DNA from: Bradyrhizobium iriomotense
Lineage (GTDB): Bacteria > Pseudomonadota > Alphaproteobacteria > Rhizobiales > Xanthobacteraceae
Assembly (NCBI RefSeq): GCF_018129405.1
Contig: NZ_JAFCLP010000021.1
Span: 86,556 to 150,555, forward strand
Reading direction: 5' to 3'
DNA length: 64,000 nucleotides
In this document: positions 1 through 10,000 of the stretch, one piece after another
Layout: each line of letters starts with the position of its first letter
Position numbering within the stretch: position 1 is the stretch's first letter
The notes under the pieces: model-generated
Database searches by the model: none
Told to the model about the DNA's origin: nothing
What the model saw: the letters and a program-made list of their open reading frames with translations, nothing else
Program-made: the position numbers and the translations under genes

Positions 1-513
1 CTGCTCTATGACAAGGTTCGCTGGAACTACGAGCGATATGAGCCCGAACTGATCGAACCGATCCGCAGGCATCTCGAGGCCAGCGGCCGCACGGTCGAGG
101 TGATCCGCTACGGTCACTACAAGGAAGACGACTACAAGGCGGCGCTGGCGCGTTGCCGCAGCATGATCTTCCTGTGCGAGCATGAAAGCCAGGGCATCGC
201 ATGCCAGCAGGCGCTGTCGAGCGGCGTTCCCGTCTTTGCGTGGGATCGCGGCGGGCCGTGGCAGGATCCGAAGTATTTTCCGCACAAGGTGAGGTACGAA
301 GGCGGCGTGTCCTCGGTGCCTTATTTCGACGCACGCTGCGGCATGACCTTCACCGATGCGGCCGCCTTCATCTCCGGCTGGAGCGAGTTCTGGTCGCATG
401 TCAGCGCCGTTGACTTCTCCCCGCGCGACTATGTGACCGAAAATCTGACGCTCGAAAGGGGCGCGCTTCACTATTACGAGATCGCCGAAGCCGTGATGCA
501 GAACCACGCGTGA
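1..513 (+). CDS. Glycosyltransferase, C-terminal part (5' truncated by window)
   Basis: The frame is open from base 1, so the start lies outside the window. The visible 170 residues resemble the nucleotide-sugar-binding half of a GT-B glycosyltransferase: an HESQGIACQQALSSGVPVFAW segment (shown here only as a landmark around residues 61-81) is the usual Glu-x-x-G...ALxxGxPV motif that binds the sugar nucleotide. It probably transfers a sugar to a surface polysaccharide or glycan. Its TGA overlaps the GTG start of the downstream xylanase gene, so the two are likely co-transcribed. Substrate cannot be told from this fragment. Confidence 0.7.
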   Translation: MLYDKVRWNYERYEPELIEPIRRHLEASGRTVEVIRYGHYKEDDYKAALARCRSMIFLCEHESQGIACQQALSSGVPVFAWDRGGPWQDPKYFPHKVRYEGGVSSVPYFDARCGMTFTDAAAFISGWSEFWSHVSAVDFSPRDYVTENLTLERGALHYYEIAEAVMQNHA

Positions 514-1577
514 CCAGGCTCGACAGACGCCAATTTCTCCTCGGCAGCGCCGCGACGCTTGCGGCTAGCGCCTCCGCGTCAGCACGACCGGCTTCGAAGC
601 TCGCCCAGCGCCGTCCCGGCTTTGGCGCGGCGGCCACGCTCTGGGACCTGCAAGCCGATCCCAGGCTCGGCGAGGCAATCAGCACCTATTGCACGCAGGT
701 GGTGCCGGTGCTCGAGCTGAAATGGCCGATGCTGCGGCCGGACGCGCACACCTTTGCCTTCGAGCGCGCCGATGCGATCCTGGACTTCGCCCGGGCGAAC
801 GATCTGACCATGCGCGGGCACACGCTCGCCTGGTATCACGACATTCCGGACTGGACCAAGCAGATCAAGGACGCCAAGGGCGTCGAGCGCGCGTATCTCG
901 ACCACATCGGCACCGTCGTGTCCTACTACAAGGACAAGCTGACGTCGTGGGACGTCGTCAACGAGCCGATCCCGGACAACCCGAAGGGGATCACCGACCG
1001 GCGTGATACGTTCTGGACGCAGCATCTCGGCAAGAGCTGGATTCCGCTGGCGTTCCGCACGGCGGCCGCGGCCGATCCCTACGTGAAGCTCGCGATCAAC
1101 GAATACGACATCGAGTCGGTGAAGGACTCCTTCATCGCCAAGCGCGCGGCCTACCGCAACCTCATCATGGAGCTGCTCGACCAGGGCGTTCCGCTGCACG
1201 CGGTCGGACTGCAATCGCATCTGCACGCCGAGCTCGAGATCGACACGCATGGCCTCGCCGAATTCGTCACCGAGCTGCGCTCCTGGGGGCTCGAGGTGCT
1301 CGTCACCGAGCTCGACGTCGACGACCAGAAGCTGACGGGCAGTCCGGCCGAGCGCGACGCCATCGTCGCCAAGCGCGTCGACGATCTCCTGACCGCGATC
1401 TCGGCCAGCGGCCCGGTGCGCTCGATCCTGACCTGGGGCATCTCGGATCGCTACAGCTGGATCAACGGCACCTTCGCCCGCAAGGACAAGCAGCCGAACC
1501 GGCCGCTGCCGCTCGACGGCGAGTTCAAGCCGAAGCCGTTCATGGACGTCATCAGCAAGTTCACGAAGAACGTTTGA
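510..1577 (+). CDS. Endo-1,4-beta-xylanase, glycoside hydrolase family 10, Tat-exported
   Basis: The 355-residue protein starts at a GTG that overlaps the preceding stop codon. Its N-terminus has a twin-arginine signal (RRQFLLGSAATLAAS, residues 6-20) followed by an Ala/Ser stretch, so export through Tat is likely. The two GH10 catalytic motifs are present: WDVVNEP with the acid/base Glu152, and VTELDV with the nucleophile Glu267. The length is normal for a single-domain GH10 enzyme. It should cleave internal beta-1,4-xylosidic bonds in xylan. Its position directly behind a glycosyltransferase gene leaves open whether it acts on plant xylan or on a self-made polysaccharide. Confidence 0.93.
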   Translation: MTRLDRRQFLLGSAATLAASASASARPASKLAQRRPGFGAAATLWDLQADPRLGEAISTYCTQVVPVLELKWPMLRPDAHTFAFERADAILDFARANDLTMRGHTLAWYHDIPDWTKQIKDAKGVERAYLDHIGTVVSYYKDKLTSWDVVNEPIPDNPKGITDRRDTFWTQHLGKSWIPLAFRTAAAADPYVKLAINEYDIESVKDSFIAKRAAYRNLIMELLDQGVPLHAVGLQSHLHAELEIDTHGLAEFVTELRSWGLEVLVTELDVDDQKLTGSPAERDAIVAKRVDDLLTAISASGPVRSILTWGISDRYSWINGTFARKDKQPNRPLPLDGEFKPKPFMDVISKFTKNV

Positions 1578-1628
1578 AGCCTAACGTGTCTTGGAAGGCT
1601 AACGCGTCTTGAAGGCTAGCGCGTCTTG
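1576..1628. repeat. Three tandem 17-18 bp repeats at convergent gene ends
   Basis: Three copies of a GAAGGCTAACGCGTCTTG-like unit lie head to tail at about 1576-1593, 1594-1610 and 1611-1628. They span the end of the xylanase gene and the 3' end of the DUF6492-like gene on the other strand. The unit carries the stop codon of that gene, so the array looks like a local duplication of a coding end. Confidence 0.7.
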
Positions 1629-2566
1629 GGCGTCTCGAACGCTTGTGTGTCTCCGATCTGATCGGGGGCCAGGCTCGGACTGCGCCTGTCGGCCGAGTTC
1701 AGCCTGAAGACGTCGCGGATGTCCTCGATCGAGGTCGACGAATAGGACTGGATGCAGAGCGCGACCTGCTCGGGGGAAGCTGCGCGCATCATCGCTTCGA
1801 TCGCGGGACGGTCGAGGCGGGTGTCGTCCCAGTGCGACACCGCGATGCTGTCTTCCGTCACCCGATGGGCGGCCAGATGTTTCGGCGAACTGGCGACGAA
1901 GTTTCCGTAGAGCAGATACTCGGAAAATTTCTTCTTCCGGCACAGTGCCAGAGCCCAGCTGAGGCCGGTCGCCGACTTGATGGCGTCGGTCATCGCGCGC
2001 GCGGCATCCTTGTCCCAGACCAGCGCATTGCCGACATAGTCGTCGGCGGGGAACGAGCGCTGCTTGACACCGAGAAGCTGATCGACGGTGTTGAGCCACA
2101 GCACATGCAAGGGGTGGTCGGCGTCGATCCCCTTGCGCGTGACGAAGAGCGGCGTCTTGTCGCCGCCGGCATACTGGCCGACGTCGAATTCGCGGAAGAA
2201 CAGATTGTCCGAGTCCAGGATGCAGACGCGCTGCTCGGGCGCGTTGAGGACGCCGGCGATCTTCAGGATCTGCTGGATGTGCCAGCCATGCACGGGCGAC
2301 GACAGCAGCGACAGCCAGACGCGTCGCTTGCTGATGAACTGCAGCGCCGGCGGCAGGGCGAACAGCCATTTCGGCAAGTATCGCGAGGCCGGAACGATGA
2401 CGCGCTTGTCGGACGCGAAGCGCGCAAACAGCGGCACGTCCTCATCGTTAACGAGAACATAATGCCGCGTGTATCCCGAAAGCCAGGTGTCGATGCTCTC
2501 GCTGAGCAGCGAAAAGCGTTCGATATCCTTGGCATAGCTGGCGGTGAGCAGGGCAACGGAATGCAT
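1616..2566 (-). CDS. DUF6492-like protein, possible glycosyltransferase fold
   Basis: The start at 2566 (MHSVALLTASYAKD) is preferred to an upstream in-frame GTG at 2596 because the conserved-looking beta-strand begins there; this gives 316 residues. The ILDSDNLFFREFD segment is a DxD-like motif as seen in GT-A nucleotide-sugar binding sites, and the N-terminal LLTASYAKDIERF pattern fits DUF6492 proteins. The substrate is unknown. The gene converges on the xylanase gene and may belong to the same surface-carbohydrate locus. Family assignment is from memory of the pattern and is moderately sure. Confidence 0.6.
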   Translation of the reverse strand: MHSVALLTASYAKDIERFSLLSESIDTWLSGYTRHYVLVNDEDVPLFARFASDKRVIVPASRYLPKWLFALPPALQFISKRRVWLSLLSSPVHGWHIQQILKIAGVLNAPEQRVCILDSDNLFFREFDVGQYAGGDKTPLFVTRKGIDADHPLHVLWLNTVDQLLGVKQRSFPADDYVGNALVWDKDAARAMTDAIKSATGLSWALALCRKKKFSEYLLYGNFVASSPKHLAAHRVTEDSIAVSHWDDTRLDRPAIEAMMRAASPEQVALCIQSYSSTSIEDIRDVFRLNSADRRSPSLAPDQIGDTQAFETPKTR

Positions 2567-2660
2567 GGGCGCGCTCGAATGGCGATCAGGCCGCACTCAT
2601 AGCCGCACTGCGAGATGCTGGAAACTCACAAACGGAATCAAGGTAAAATGAAACGAAGAA

Positions 2661-3455
2661 TTAGCCATCCGACGGCAGCCCCTGCTCGAGCCCGCGAAAG
2701 CGCAGCGGCGCCAGGGCTGAGGCGCGCTGCCACCAGTCGGCGACGCGGTCGTCGAGCGCGGTCACGCCGCGGCCCTGGCCGGGGAAGATCCGGATCTGCT
2801 GCACCGCCTCGGCCTCGAAGCCCTTCGCCCTCCGCGTGATCTTGATCACCGCGCCTTCGCGGTCCCGCTGGGTCAGCGGCACCAGAAGGCGGCCGCGCGG
2901 GCGCAGCGACTGGAGCCAGAGCGGATGCGGGTACGGGAAGCCGGCGTGGACGATGATGACATCGACGGACTCGTCGAGCGCTTCACAGCCGTCACCGTGA
3001 ACGACCTCAACGTTGCTATATGGGTGAAGGTAATTCGTAGCCCGGGCCGCGAGCCGCTCGTCGCATTCGATCGCATGCACCCTGCCCTTTGGTCCTACGA
3101 TTTCTGACAGCACCGCCGAGAAATAGCCGAGGCCGCAGCCGATCTGCACGACACGGTCGCGCTCCCTGATGTCGAGCACGTCGATCAGATGCGCCCACAG
3201 GCTCGGCAGGCCGGTATCGAGCTGGCGGCGTGCATCGATCGCGACCAGCACATTCTCATAGAGATGAACTGGATCGGCATCCGGCGTCAGCCGGTAGCTG
3301 CGAGCCGCCTCGCTCTTGATGCGCCAAGGGCCTCTGCCCAGAAAATCCTCGCGCGGAACGGAGGCGAGCGCGTCGAGCAGACGCTTCGAGGAAATCCGCT
3401 CGCGCCTGGCAATCAACTCCACATAGCGCGCACGCGCGGCGGCAAGATCGCTCAT
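2661..3455 (-). CDS. Protein-L-isoaspartate O-methyltransferase-like SAM methyltransferase
   Basis: The 264-residue protein has the PCMT order: an N-terminal helical part ending in VPREDFLG, a SAM-binding glycine motif VVQIGCGLGYFSAVL (about residues 98-112), an acidic residue after the second strand (HAIECDE), and LRPRGRLLVPL near the end of the Rossmann core. Classical PCMT methylates isoaspartyl residues for repair. The family motif is a little divergent (IGCGLGY instead of the usual G-S/T-G-S-G-Y), so the substrate may differ. The start overlaps the stop of the cyclase-ATPase gene by ATGA, which points to translational coupling and a shared role. Confidence 0.8.
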   Translation of the reverse strand: MSDLAAARARYVELIARRERISSKRLLDALASVPREDFLGRGPWRIKSEAARSYRLTPDADPVHLYENVLVAIDARRQLDTGLPSLWAHLIDVLDIRERDRVVQIGCGLGYFSAVLSEIVGPKGRVHAIECDERLAARATNYLHPYSNVEVVHGDGCEALDESVDVIIVHAGFPYPHPLWLQSLRPRGRLLVPLTQRDREGAVIKITRRAKGFEAEAVQQIRIFPGQGRGVTALDDRVADWWQRASALAPLRFRGLEQGLPSDG

Positions 3456-6400
3456 CTCGCCGCATCGGCCTGTTCACGAACCGGCGCGTCCGCGTCGAGT
3501 TCGTTGACCAGCTGCATCGCCTGCTTGAGGTCCGGCGTGTAAAAACCCTCGCTGAACCTGTTGACGATCGGCACGAGCAACAGACGTGCGTGCTCACGCT
3601 TGCCGGCCTGGTGCGACAGGCGTGCCAGGCTGACGGCGGTGCGAAGCTCCCAGGACAGCGCACCCTGCTTGCGTGCGACCTCCAGCGACTGGCCGAACAG
3701 GTCCTCGGCCTCCTGCACCGAGGCCGGATCGCCCCCCGACAGGGTGATCTCGCCTTGCAGGCGATAGACCTCGGCGAGGTAGGAATGATCACCGGTTCGT
3801 CGCGCGGTCGCGAGCGCGCCGTCCAGCGCGCGCAAGGCGGCATCGCGCATCCCGACCTTGGCATAGGCTTCGGCCAGCAGGCAGCGGAACCAGCAGCCTG
3901 CGAGCCAGGAATCCATCGCCTCGTATTCGTCGAGGCCGAAGCGCATCTGGCTGAGACCTTCGTCGGCCTCGCCGAGCTGCGTCAGCGCCCATCCGCGCAG
4001 GATCGCCGCCTGCTGCTTCCAGTGCAGGAAATTGTGCTCGGTGGCGATGATCATGGCGCGGTTGGCATGATCGCGCGTGCCCTCGACGTCGCGCAAATGC
4101 TGGCAGAGATAGGCGCCGAACACGAGCGCGAAGGCGAGCGTGAAAGGATGGCGGATCTTCTCGGCATTGGCGATCGCCTGCTCGCTGTGCTGGCGCGCCG
4201 CGTCGGGCCGGCCCAGGAACCAGAGCAGATAGCCGAGATAGGACAGCGAGACGACACCGGGATCGGTGCCGTGCCGCTCCATCAGATCGGAATGCAGATC
4301 GGGGCTGTAGAGATTGATGCAGCGATGCAGATGATGCTGCGAGGCGGCAAAGCGGCCGCGATAGAGCATGGTCATCGCGATCGAACGGTGCGCCTCGATC
4401 AGATAGCCGGTCTGCTGGGCCGGCTGCGACCGCTCGTTGAGCCGCTGGCGCTTGGCGAATTTCAGGAGCTCGACGCTGAGATCGTGCGCGCGGGTGAGAT
4501 CGGCGCGGATGAAATGGCAGACCCAGAGGCCGCGGGTCGCGGCGAAGGCCTTCTCGTCGTCGTCGAGCTGCTGGCCGAGCTCGAGCGCGCGGATGTAGTT
4601 CTCCTCGACCTCCTGCACCGCATATCCCTTGGCCGCGATCAGCGCGTTGCCGAGCGCGATGCGCAGCTCGAGCTCCATCTCGTCGGCGCCCTGCATGCGC
4701 GCGTTGGCCTGCACGACGCTCAAGCCCCGGCGCAGATGGCCGATCGCCTCCAGATTGGCGCCGCTCCTGGCCGCCTGCTTGCCGGCCTTGAGCCAGAAGC
4801 TGGCGGCGCCCTCGCTCTGGCCCGATTCGGTGAGGTGATGGGCCAGCAGCTCCGGCTCGCGATCGGTCTTCTCCGGATACATCTCGCTAAGCACCTGCGC
4901 GATGCGCGCATGCAGCTTGCGGCGCTCGCTGTGCAACAGGCTCGCATGCGCGGCATTCTGGATCATCACGTGCTTGAAGGAGTAGAGCGCATCCGGCGGA
5001 TGACCACGCCGCATGACCAGCCCGGCCTCCTCCAGATGGTTGAGCGCGGCCTCGATCTGCTCCGCCGGCGTGTTGGCGACGGCCTGGAGCGTCTCGTAGG
5101 AGAACTCGCGGCCGATGGTGGCGCCGATCTGCGCGATCCGTTTGAATGGGCCCATCCGGTCGAGCCGCGCCATCAGCGAGTCCGTCAGCGTTGCCGGGAT
5201 CGCCAGCTGCCGCCACGGGCCCGACAGCACGTAGCGTCCGTGCCGCTCGGTCAGGAGATTGGATTCCAGAACGGTCTTGGTGAGCTCTTCCAGAAACAGC
5301 GGCACGCCGTCGGTCTTGACGATGATCTCCTCGACGACCTCCTTGGGAAGCTCGCGGCCTGCAACGCGCTCGACCAGCGTCGTGCGCAGCTGCCGGCTCA
5401 GGCGGTTGAGCACCAGGGTGGTGATGTGCGAATGCGCGCTCCAGCTCGGCTGGAATTCGGAGCGCGCGGTGATGATGGCCAGGATCGGCCGGTTCTGCAC
5501 CTGGTCGACGAGCAGGTCGATCACCTCACGGGAGGTCGGGTCGATCCAGTGCAGATCCTCGAACGCGATCACCAGCGGCATCTCGCGCGCGAGGCCGAGG
5601 AAGTGATTGACCAGCGCCGCGACGGTCGCATCCTTCTGCTGCTGCGGCGACAGGTCGAGCGGCGGATAGCGGCCTCCGGTCGGTATCGACAGCAGCGCGG
5701 CAAACAGCGGCGTGACCTGCTCGATGTCGCCATGCGCGGCGGCGATCGCGGTCTCCAGACTCGCCAGCGACAGTGCGGAGGCATCCTCGCGGTCGAGCCC
5801 GAGGGAGAATTTGAGCTGTTCGGCGAACGGATAGAACGCGGTGGAGGTGTAGTAGGGCGAGCACTGGAACGAGACCTGCGCATGCCGGTCGCCTGATACC
5901 CGCTCGAAGATTTCCTGGATGATGCGCGACTTGCCGATGCCGGGTTCGCCGAACTTGACGACGACCTGGCCATCGCCGTCCTTGGCCTGCTGCCAGCGAC
6001 CCATCAACAGCGCAATCTCCTCCTCGCGGTTGACGAGCGGCGTCAGCCGCGCGCCCATCGCGGCGGCGAAGCGGGTCTCCACCCGCGAGGCGCGCACCAC
6101 GTGCCAAGCCTGCGTTTTCTCCGAGATGCCCTTCAGCGCATGGACGCCGAGACTGCGGTAGTCGAACTTCCCCTTCAGCAGCGATTGCGTCGAGGCGGAA
6201 ATCACGACGCCGTTGGGCGGCGCCAGGGCTTGCAGGCGCGCGGCGAGATTGACGGTTTCACCGACCGCGGAGTCGCGCTCTTCGGTGCCTTGCCCGACGA
6301 GGTCGCCGACTACGACGAGGCCGGTCGCGATTCCGATGCGGACGGCGGGCGAATGGCTGAGCGCGCCGCGCGGCTCGATCGCGCGCGCGGTCGACAGCAC

Positions 6401-6919
6401 CCGCACGATCTCGAGCCCCGCACGCACCGCGCGCTCGGCGTCGTCCTCATGTGCGGTCGGATAGCCGAAATAGACCAAGATGCCGTCGCCGACGAAACGG
6501 GCGGCAAAGCCCTCGTAATGCTTGACCACGCGGACGCAGGTCTCGCGAAAGCTCGCGATCATGTCGCGCACGTCTTCCGGATCGAACTGCACCGAGAGCG
6601 AGGTGGAATCGACCATGTCGCAGAACATGGTGGTGAGCTGGCGCCGTTCGGCACCAACCTCCGCCCGGGTCTGCGGGCGTGCCGCCGCCGGAGCCTCCGC
6701 CGTTTCAGCCTGGAATAGCGCCGCCATCGCCCGCTGGAGCCGCTTGCGATCGCCAAGCGGCAATCCGAGCTCGACCAGATCGGATTCGGTGAGATCCCCC
6801 AAGACGTCGAGATCGAGGCGGTGCTGTGCGAAAAGATCGGAATAGTGGCCGAGGCCGACGCCCTCGAGCCAGCGCTTCAGCCCACCTTCCGTTGCCGTGC
6901 CCGGCTCATTCTCCAGCAT
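3452..6919 (-). CDS. SAM domain / class III adenylate cyclase / AAA ATPase / TPR signalling protein
   Basis: This 1155-residue protein has a SAM domain (about 12-70, WLEGVGLGHYSDLF), a class III nucleotide cyclase domain (about 90-275) with the metal-binding FCDMVDST motif near residue 100, and an AAA/NB-type ATPase with Walker A GEPGIGKS near 325 and Walker B-like VIAFEDLHW near 450. A long TPR-like helical repeat region fills about 690-1150. Large proteins of this type are common in Bradyrhizobium and are thought to couple cyclic-nucleotide production to ATP-dependent sensing. No transmembrane segment is evident, so it is probably cytoplasmic. It is read divergently from the NRPS gene and overlaps the PCMT-like gene by four bases. 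Confidence 0.9.
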   Translation of the reverse strand: MLENEPGTATEGGLKRWLEGVGLGHYSDLFAQHRLDLDVLGDLTESDLVELGLPLGDRKRLQRAMAALFQAETAEAPAAARPQTRAEVGAERRQLTTMFCDMVDSTSLSVQFDPEDVRDMIASFRETCVRVVKHYEGFAARFVGDGILVYFGYPTAHEDDAERAVRAGLEIVRVLSTARAIEPRGALSHSPAVRIGIATGLVVVGDLVGQGTEERDSAVGETVNLAARLQALAPPNGVVISASTQSLLKGKFDYRSLGVHALKGISEKTQAWHVVRASRVETRFAAAMGARLTPLVNREEEIALLMGRWQQAKDGDGQVVVKFGEPGIGKSRIIQEIFERVSGDRHAQVSFQCSPYYTSTAFYPFAEQLKFSLGLDREDASALSLASLETAIAAAHGDIEQVTPLFAALLSIPTGGRYPPLDLSPQQQKDATVAALVNHFLGLAREMPLVIAFEDLHWIDPTSREVIDLLVDQVQNRPILAIITARSEFQPSWSAHSHITTLVLNRLSRQLRTTLVERVAGRELPKEVVEEIIVKTDGVPLFLEELTKTVLESNLLTERHGRYVLSGPWRQLAIPATLTDSLMARLDRMGPFKRIAQIGATIGREFSYETLQAVANTPAEQIEAALNHLEEAGLVMRRGHPPDALYSFKHVMIQNAAHASLLHSERRKLHARIAQVLSEMYPEKTDREPELLAHHLTESGQSEGAASFWLKAGKQAARSGANLEAIGHLRRGLSVVQANARMQGADEMELELRIALGNALIAAKGYAVQEVEENYIRALELGQQLDDDEKAFAATRGLWVCHFIRADLTRAHDLSVELLKFAKRQRLNERSQPAQQTGYLIEAHRSIAMTMLYRGRFAASQHHLHRCINLYSPDLHSDLMERHGTDPGVVSLSYLGYLLWFLGRPDAARQHSEQAIANAEKIRHPFTLAFALVFGAYLCQHLRDVEGTRDHANRAMIIATEHNFLHWKQQAAILRGWALTQLGEADEGLSQMRFGLDEYEAMDSWLAGCWFRCLLAEAYAKVGMRDAALRALDGALATARRTGDHSYLAEVYRLQGEITLSGGDPASVQEAEDLFGQSLEVARKQGALSWELRTAVSLARLSHQAGKREHARLLLVPIVNRFSEGFYTPDLKQAMQLVNELDADAPVREQADAAR

Positions 6920-6954
6920 GGTGATTCTGCCCGACCTTCACTCCGTCGAAGGGC

Positions 6955-6987
6955 TTTGGGGCCCCTCAACCACAGATTTTGGGGCCC
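6955..6987. promoter_or_regulatory. Paired TTTGGGGCCC direct repeat in divergent intergenic region
   Basis: The decamer TTTGGGGCCC occurs at 6955-6964 and again at 6978-6987, 23 bp apart, between the divergent cyclase-ATPase and NRPS genes. Such spacing, about two helical turns, is compatible with a regulator binding site. No regulator is known from the sequence, so this is only a candidate. Confidence 0.3.
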
Positions 6988-7055
6988 GAACTTCACCTCA
7001 GACTGGACGCGTTCCCTAACTCTTGGGAAGAATAGCCCAATCAGATCAAAAGGGA

Positions 7056-10000
7056 ATGGCATTGTCGGACATTGCATCCGGAGCGGGATCGGTCGGCGCG
7101 AACCAGGAAACGAAGTCCTTTTCCCATATCGGCGGCCTTCTCGACTTCTACGCCCGCAGGATTCCTGCGGCGCCCGCTATCCTCGCCCCTGGCCGGCCGG
7201 CCCTCACCTATGGCGCGCTTGGCGAGCGGACGCACGATCTCGTGCGCACGCTGCGCGGGCTCGGCATCGCGCCTGCGGACAGGATCGCCGTTGCGCTGCC
7301 GCGCGGGGCCGACAGCGCGCTGGCGCTGATCGCGGTCGCCTCGAGCTGCGCCTGCATCCCCGTCAATCCCGACCTGACCGCGGACGAACTGCAACGCTAT
7401 TTCAGCGAATTGAAGCTGACGGCGCTGGTCACCCGCGCCGACATGAACTCGCCCAGTCGCGACGTCGCCAAGACGCTCGGTATCGCTGTGATCGATTTCG
7501 TGCCGGGGCCGAAAGACGATCTCGGCGGCTGCATGTTCATCGGCCCGACCGTCGGGCCGACGAGCACGAGCGGCGCCTCGCGCGGCGACGACGATGCCTT
7601 CATCCTCCTGACGTCGGGCACGGCAGCGCGGCCGAAAATGGTGCCGCTGACGCACCGCAACGTGTGCCTCTCTGCCTATAATGCCGGCCGCGTGCTGGCG
7701 CTCACGTCGCATGATCGGCTGCTCAATGTCCTGCCGCTGTTTCATGCCCATGGCTTGATCTCCGGCCTTCTGACCGCATTAGCGGCGGGCTCCAGCGTGA
7801 TCTGCACCGACGGCTTCGACGCCTTGTCCTTCTTCGGCTGGATGCGGGAGCTGCAACCAACCTGGTACACGGCGGTGCCGACCATTCATCGCGCGCTGCT
7901 GACGGCGGCGGAAGCTGGCTCGGACCGCATCCGGGCCTCGTCGCTGCGCGTGATCCGCTCGGCCTCGGCCTCGCTCGCGCCCGCGATCCTTTCCGGACTG
8001 GAGGCGACGTTCGGCGTTCCCGTGCTCGAGACCTACGGCATGACGGAGGCGGCCTCACAGATCGCGGCCAATCCGTTCGAGCTGCGCAAGATCGGATCGG
8101 TCGGCCGCGCCGCGGGGCCCGAGATCGCGATCATGGATGAGGCGGGCCGGGCGCTTGCGAGCGGCGAGCACGGCGAGATCGTGCTGCGCGGCGCGAACAT
8201 GATGCGTGGCTACTATAACGACGAAGCGGCGACGCAGGCCGCGTTCCGCAACGGCTGGTTCCGGACCGGCGATCTCGGCTATCTCGACGCCGACGGCTAT
8301 CTCTTCATCGTCGGCCGCATCAAGGACGTCATCAACCGCGGTGGGCAGAAGGTCTCGCCGCTCGAGGTCGAGGACGTGCTGCTCGGGCATCCGGCAGTGC
8401 TGGAGGCCGGCGTGTTCGCCGTCCCGCACCCGAAGCTCGGCGAGAACGTCGCCGCCGTCGTGGTGCTGCGGCAAAATTCCGAGGCGAGCTCGGACCAGCT
8501 GCGCCAGTTCGCGCGAAAGCGCCTTGCGGCCTACAAGGTGCCGAGCCTGATCCGCAGCGTGGCCGCGCTGCCGAAGGGCGCCAGCGGCAAGGTCAAGCGC
8601 AATGCGCTGGCCGGTTTGATCGCGGAGACGGCGGATGCCGGCGAGACGCGCCTGCCGCGCAATGCGCTGGAGACCCAGCTCGCCGCGATCTGGGCCGGCC
8701 TCCTGGAGCTGCCGCAGGTCGGCATCGATCAGGACGTGTTCGCGCTCGGCGCGGACTCGCTCGCAGTGACGCAGATGCGCTCGCGCCTGCGCGAACGCTT
8801 CAGCGTCGACTTCTCGTTCGAGGACATTTTTGATTGCGCCACGGTCGCGGCGCTTGCGGCCCGGCTGGAGACTGCAGCAACCCGTCGCGAAGCGCTGCCG
8901 GCCTGGCACCAGGCCGCAGCGGCGACAGCGGACGCGCCGCTGTCGTTCCAGCAGCAGCGGATGTATCTGCTCTCGCGGCTCGACCCCACCCGCTACAATT
9001 ACAATGTCGTCGAAATCGCAATGCTCAAAGGCGCGGTCGACGTCGCCGCACTCTCTGCGAGCCTCACCGCGATCTGCACGCGTCACGAGGCGCTGCGCTC
9101 GGTCTTCATCGAACGGCAGGGCGAGCCGGCGCAGCGCGTGCTGCAATCCCCGCCGCAGTTCGAGCGGATCAAGCTCAAGCCCTGCGCCGCGGACAAGCGG
9201 GCGGCAATCATCCGGCGTGAGGCGCTCAAGCTCGCGCAATACAAGTTCGATCTGGCGCACGAGGCGCCGCTGAAAGTTACACTGCTGTCGTTCGACAAAT
9301 CCAGCCACGCGCTGGTCGTCAACGTCCATCACCTCGTCACCGACGGCTGGTCCCAGCGGCTGTTCTGGGAGGAGCTCGCCGCCCACTATGCCGCGGCACA
9401 AAAGAAGGACGTGGCGGCGCTGCCCTCGCCCACCTTCCAGTATCGCGACTTCGCGCTCTGGCAGCAGGGCTGGGCGCAGACGCCGGCAGCGAAGGAGCAG
9501 CTCGATTACTGGCGGGCGCAGCTCGACGGGGTCACCACGCTGCCGCTGCGGACCGACCGGCCACGGCCGGAGGTCTGGAGCGGTCATGGCGCCCGTCACT
9601 ATTTCGAGTTCTCCAGCACGCTCTCGGGCGACGTCCGCGCGCTGAGCCAGGCCCAGGGCGTCACGCCCTTCATGACGCTGCTCGCGGCCTTCCAGTGCCT
9701 CTTGTTCCGCCACACCTCGCATGAGGATGTTGCGACGGGATCGCTGATCGCCAACCGCAACCAGATCGAGAGCGAGCGCCTGATTGGACTGTTCGCCAAC
9801 ACCCTGATCCTGCGCAACGATTTTGGCGGCGATCCAAGCTTTGGCGAGATGTTGCGACGGGTGCGTCAGGTGACGCTGGATGCCTACCGCAACCAGGACC
9901 TCGCTATCGAGGAGGTGCTGCGCGCGCTGCAGATCGCACGAAGGACGGACGGCAATCCGCTGTTCCGGATCATGTTCATCCTCCAGAACGCCTCGATCGA

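Noticed and set aside
3590-5896. 768-codon frame antisense to the cyclase-ATPase gene
   Set aside because: Same reason: a GC-skewed shadow without domain motifs, opposite a gene with clear cyclase, ATPase and TPR signatures.
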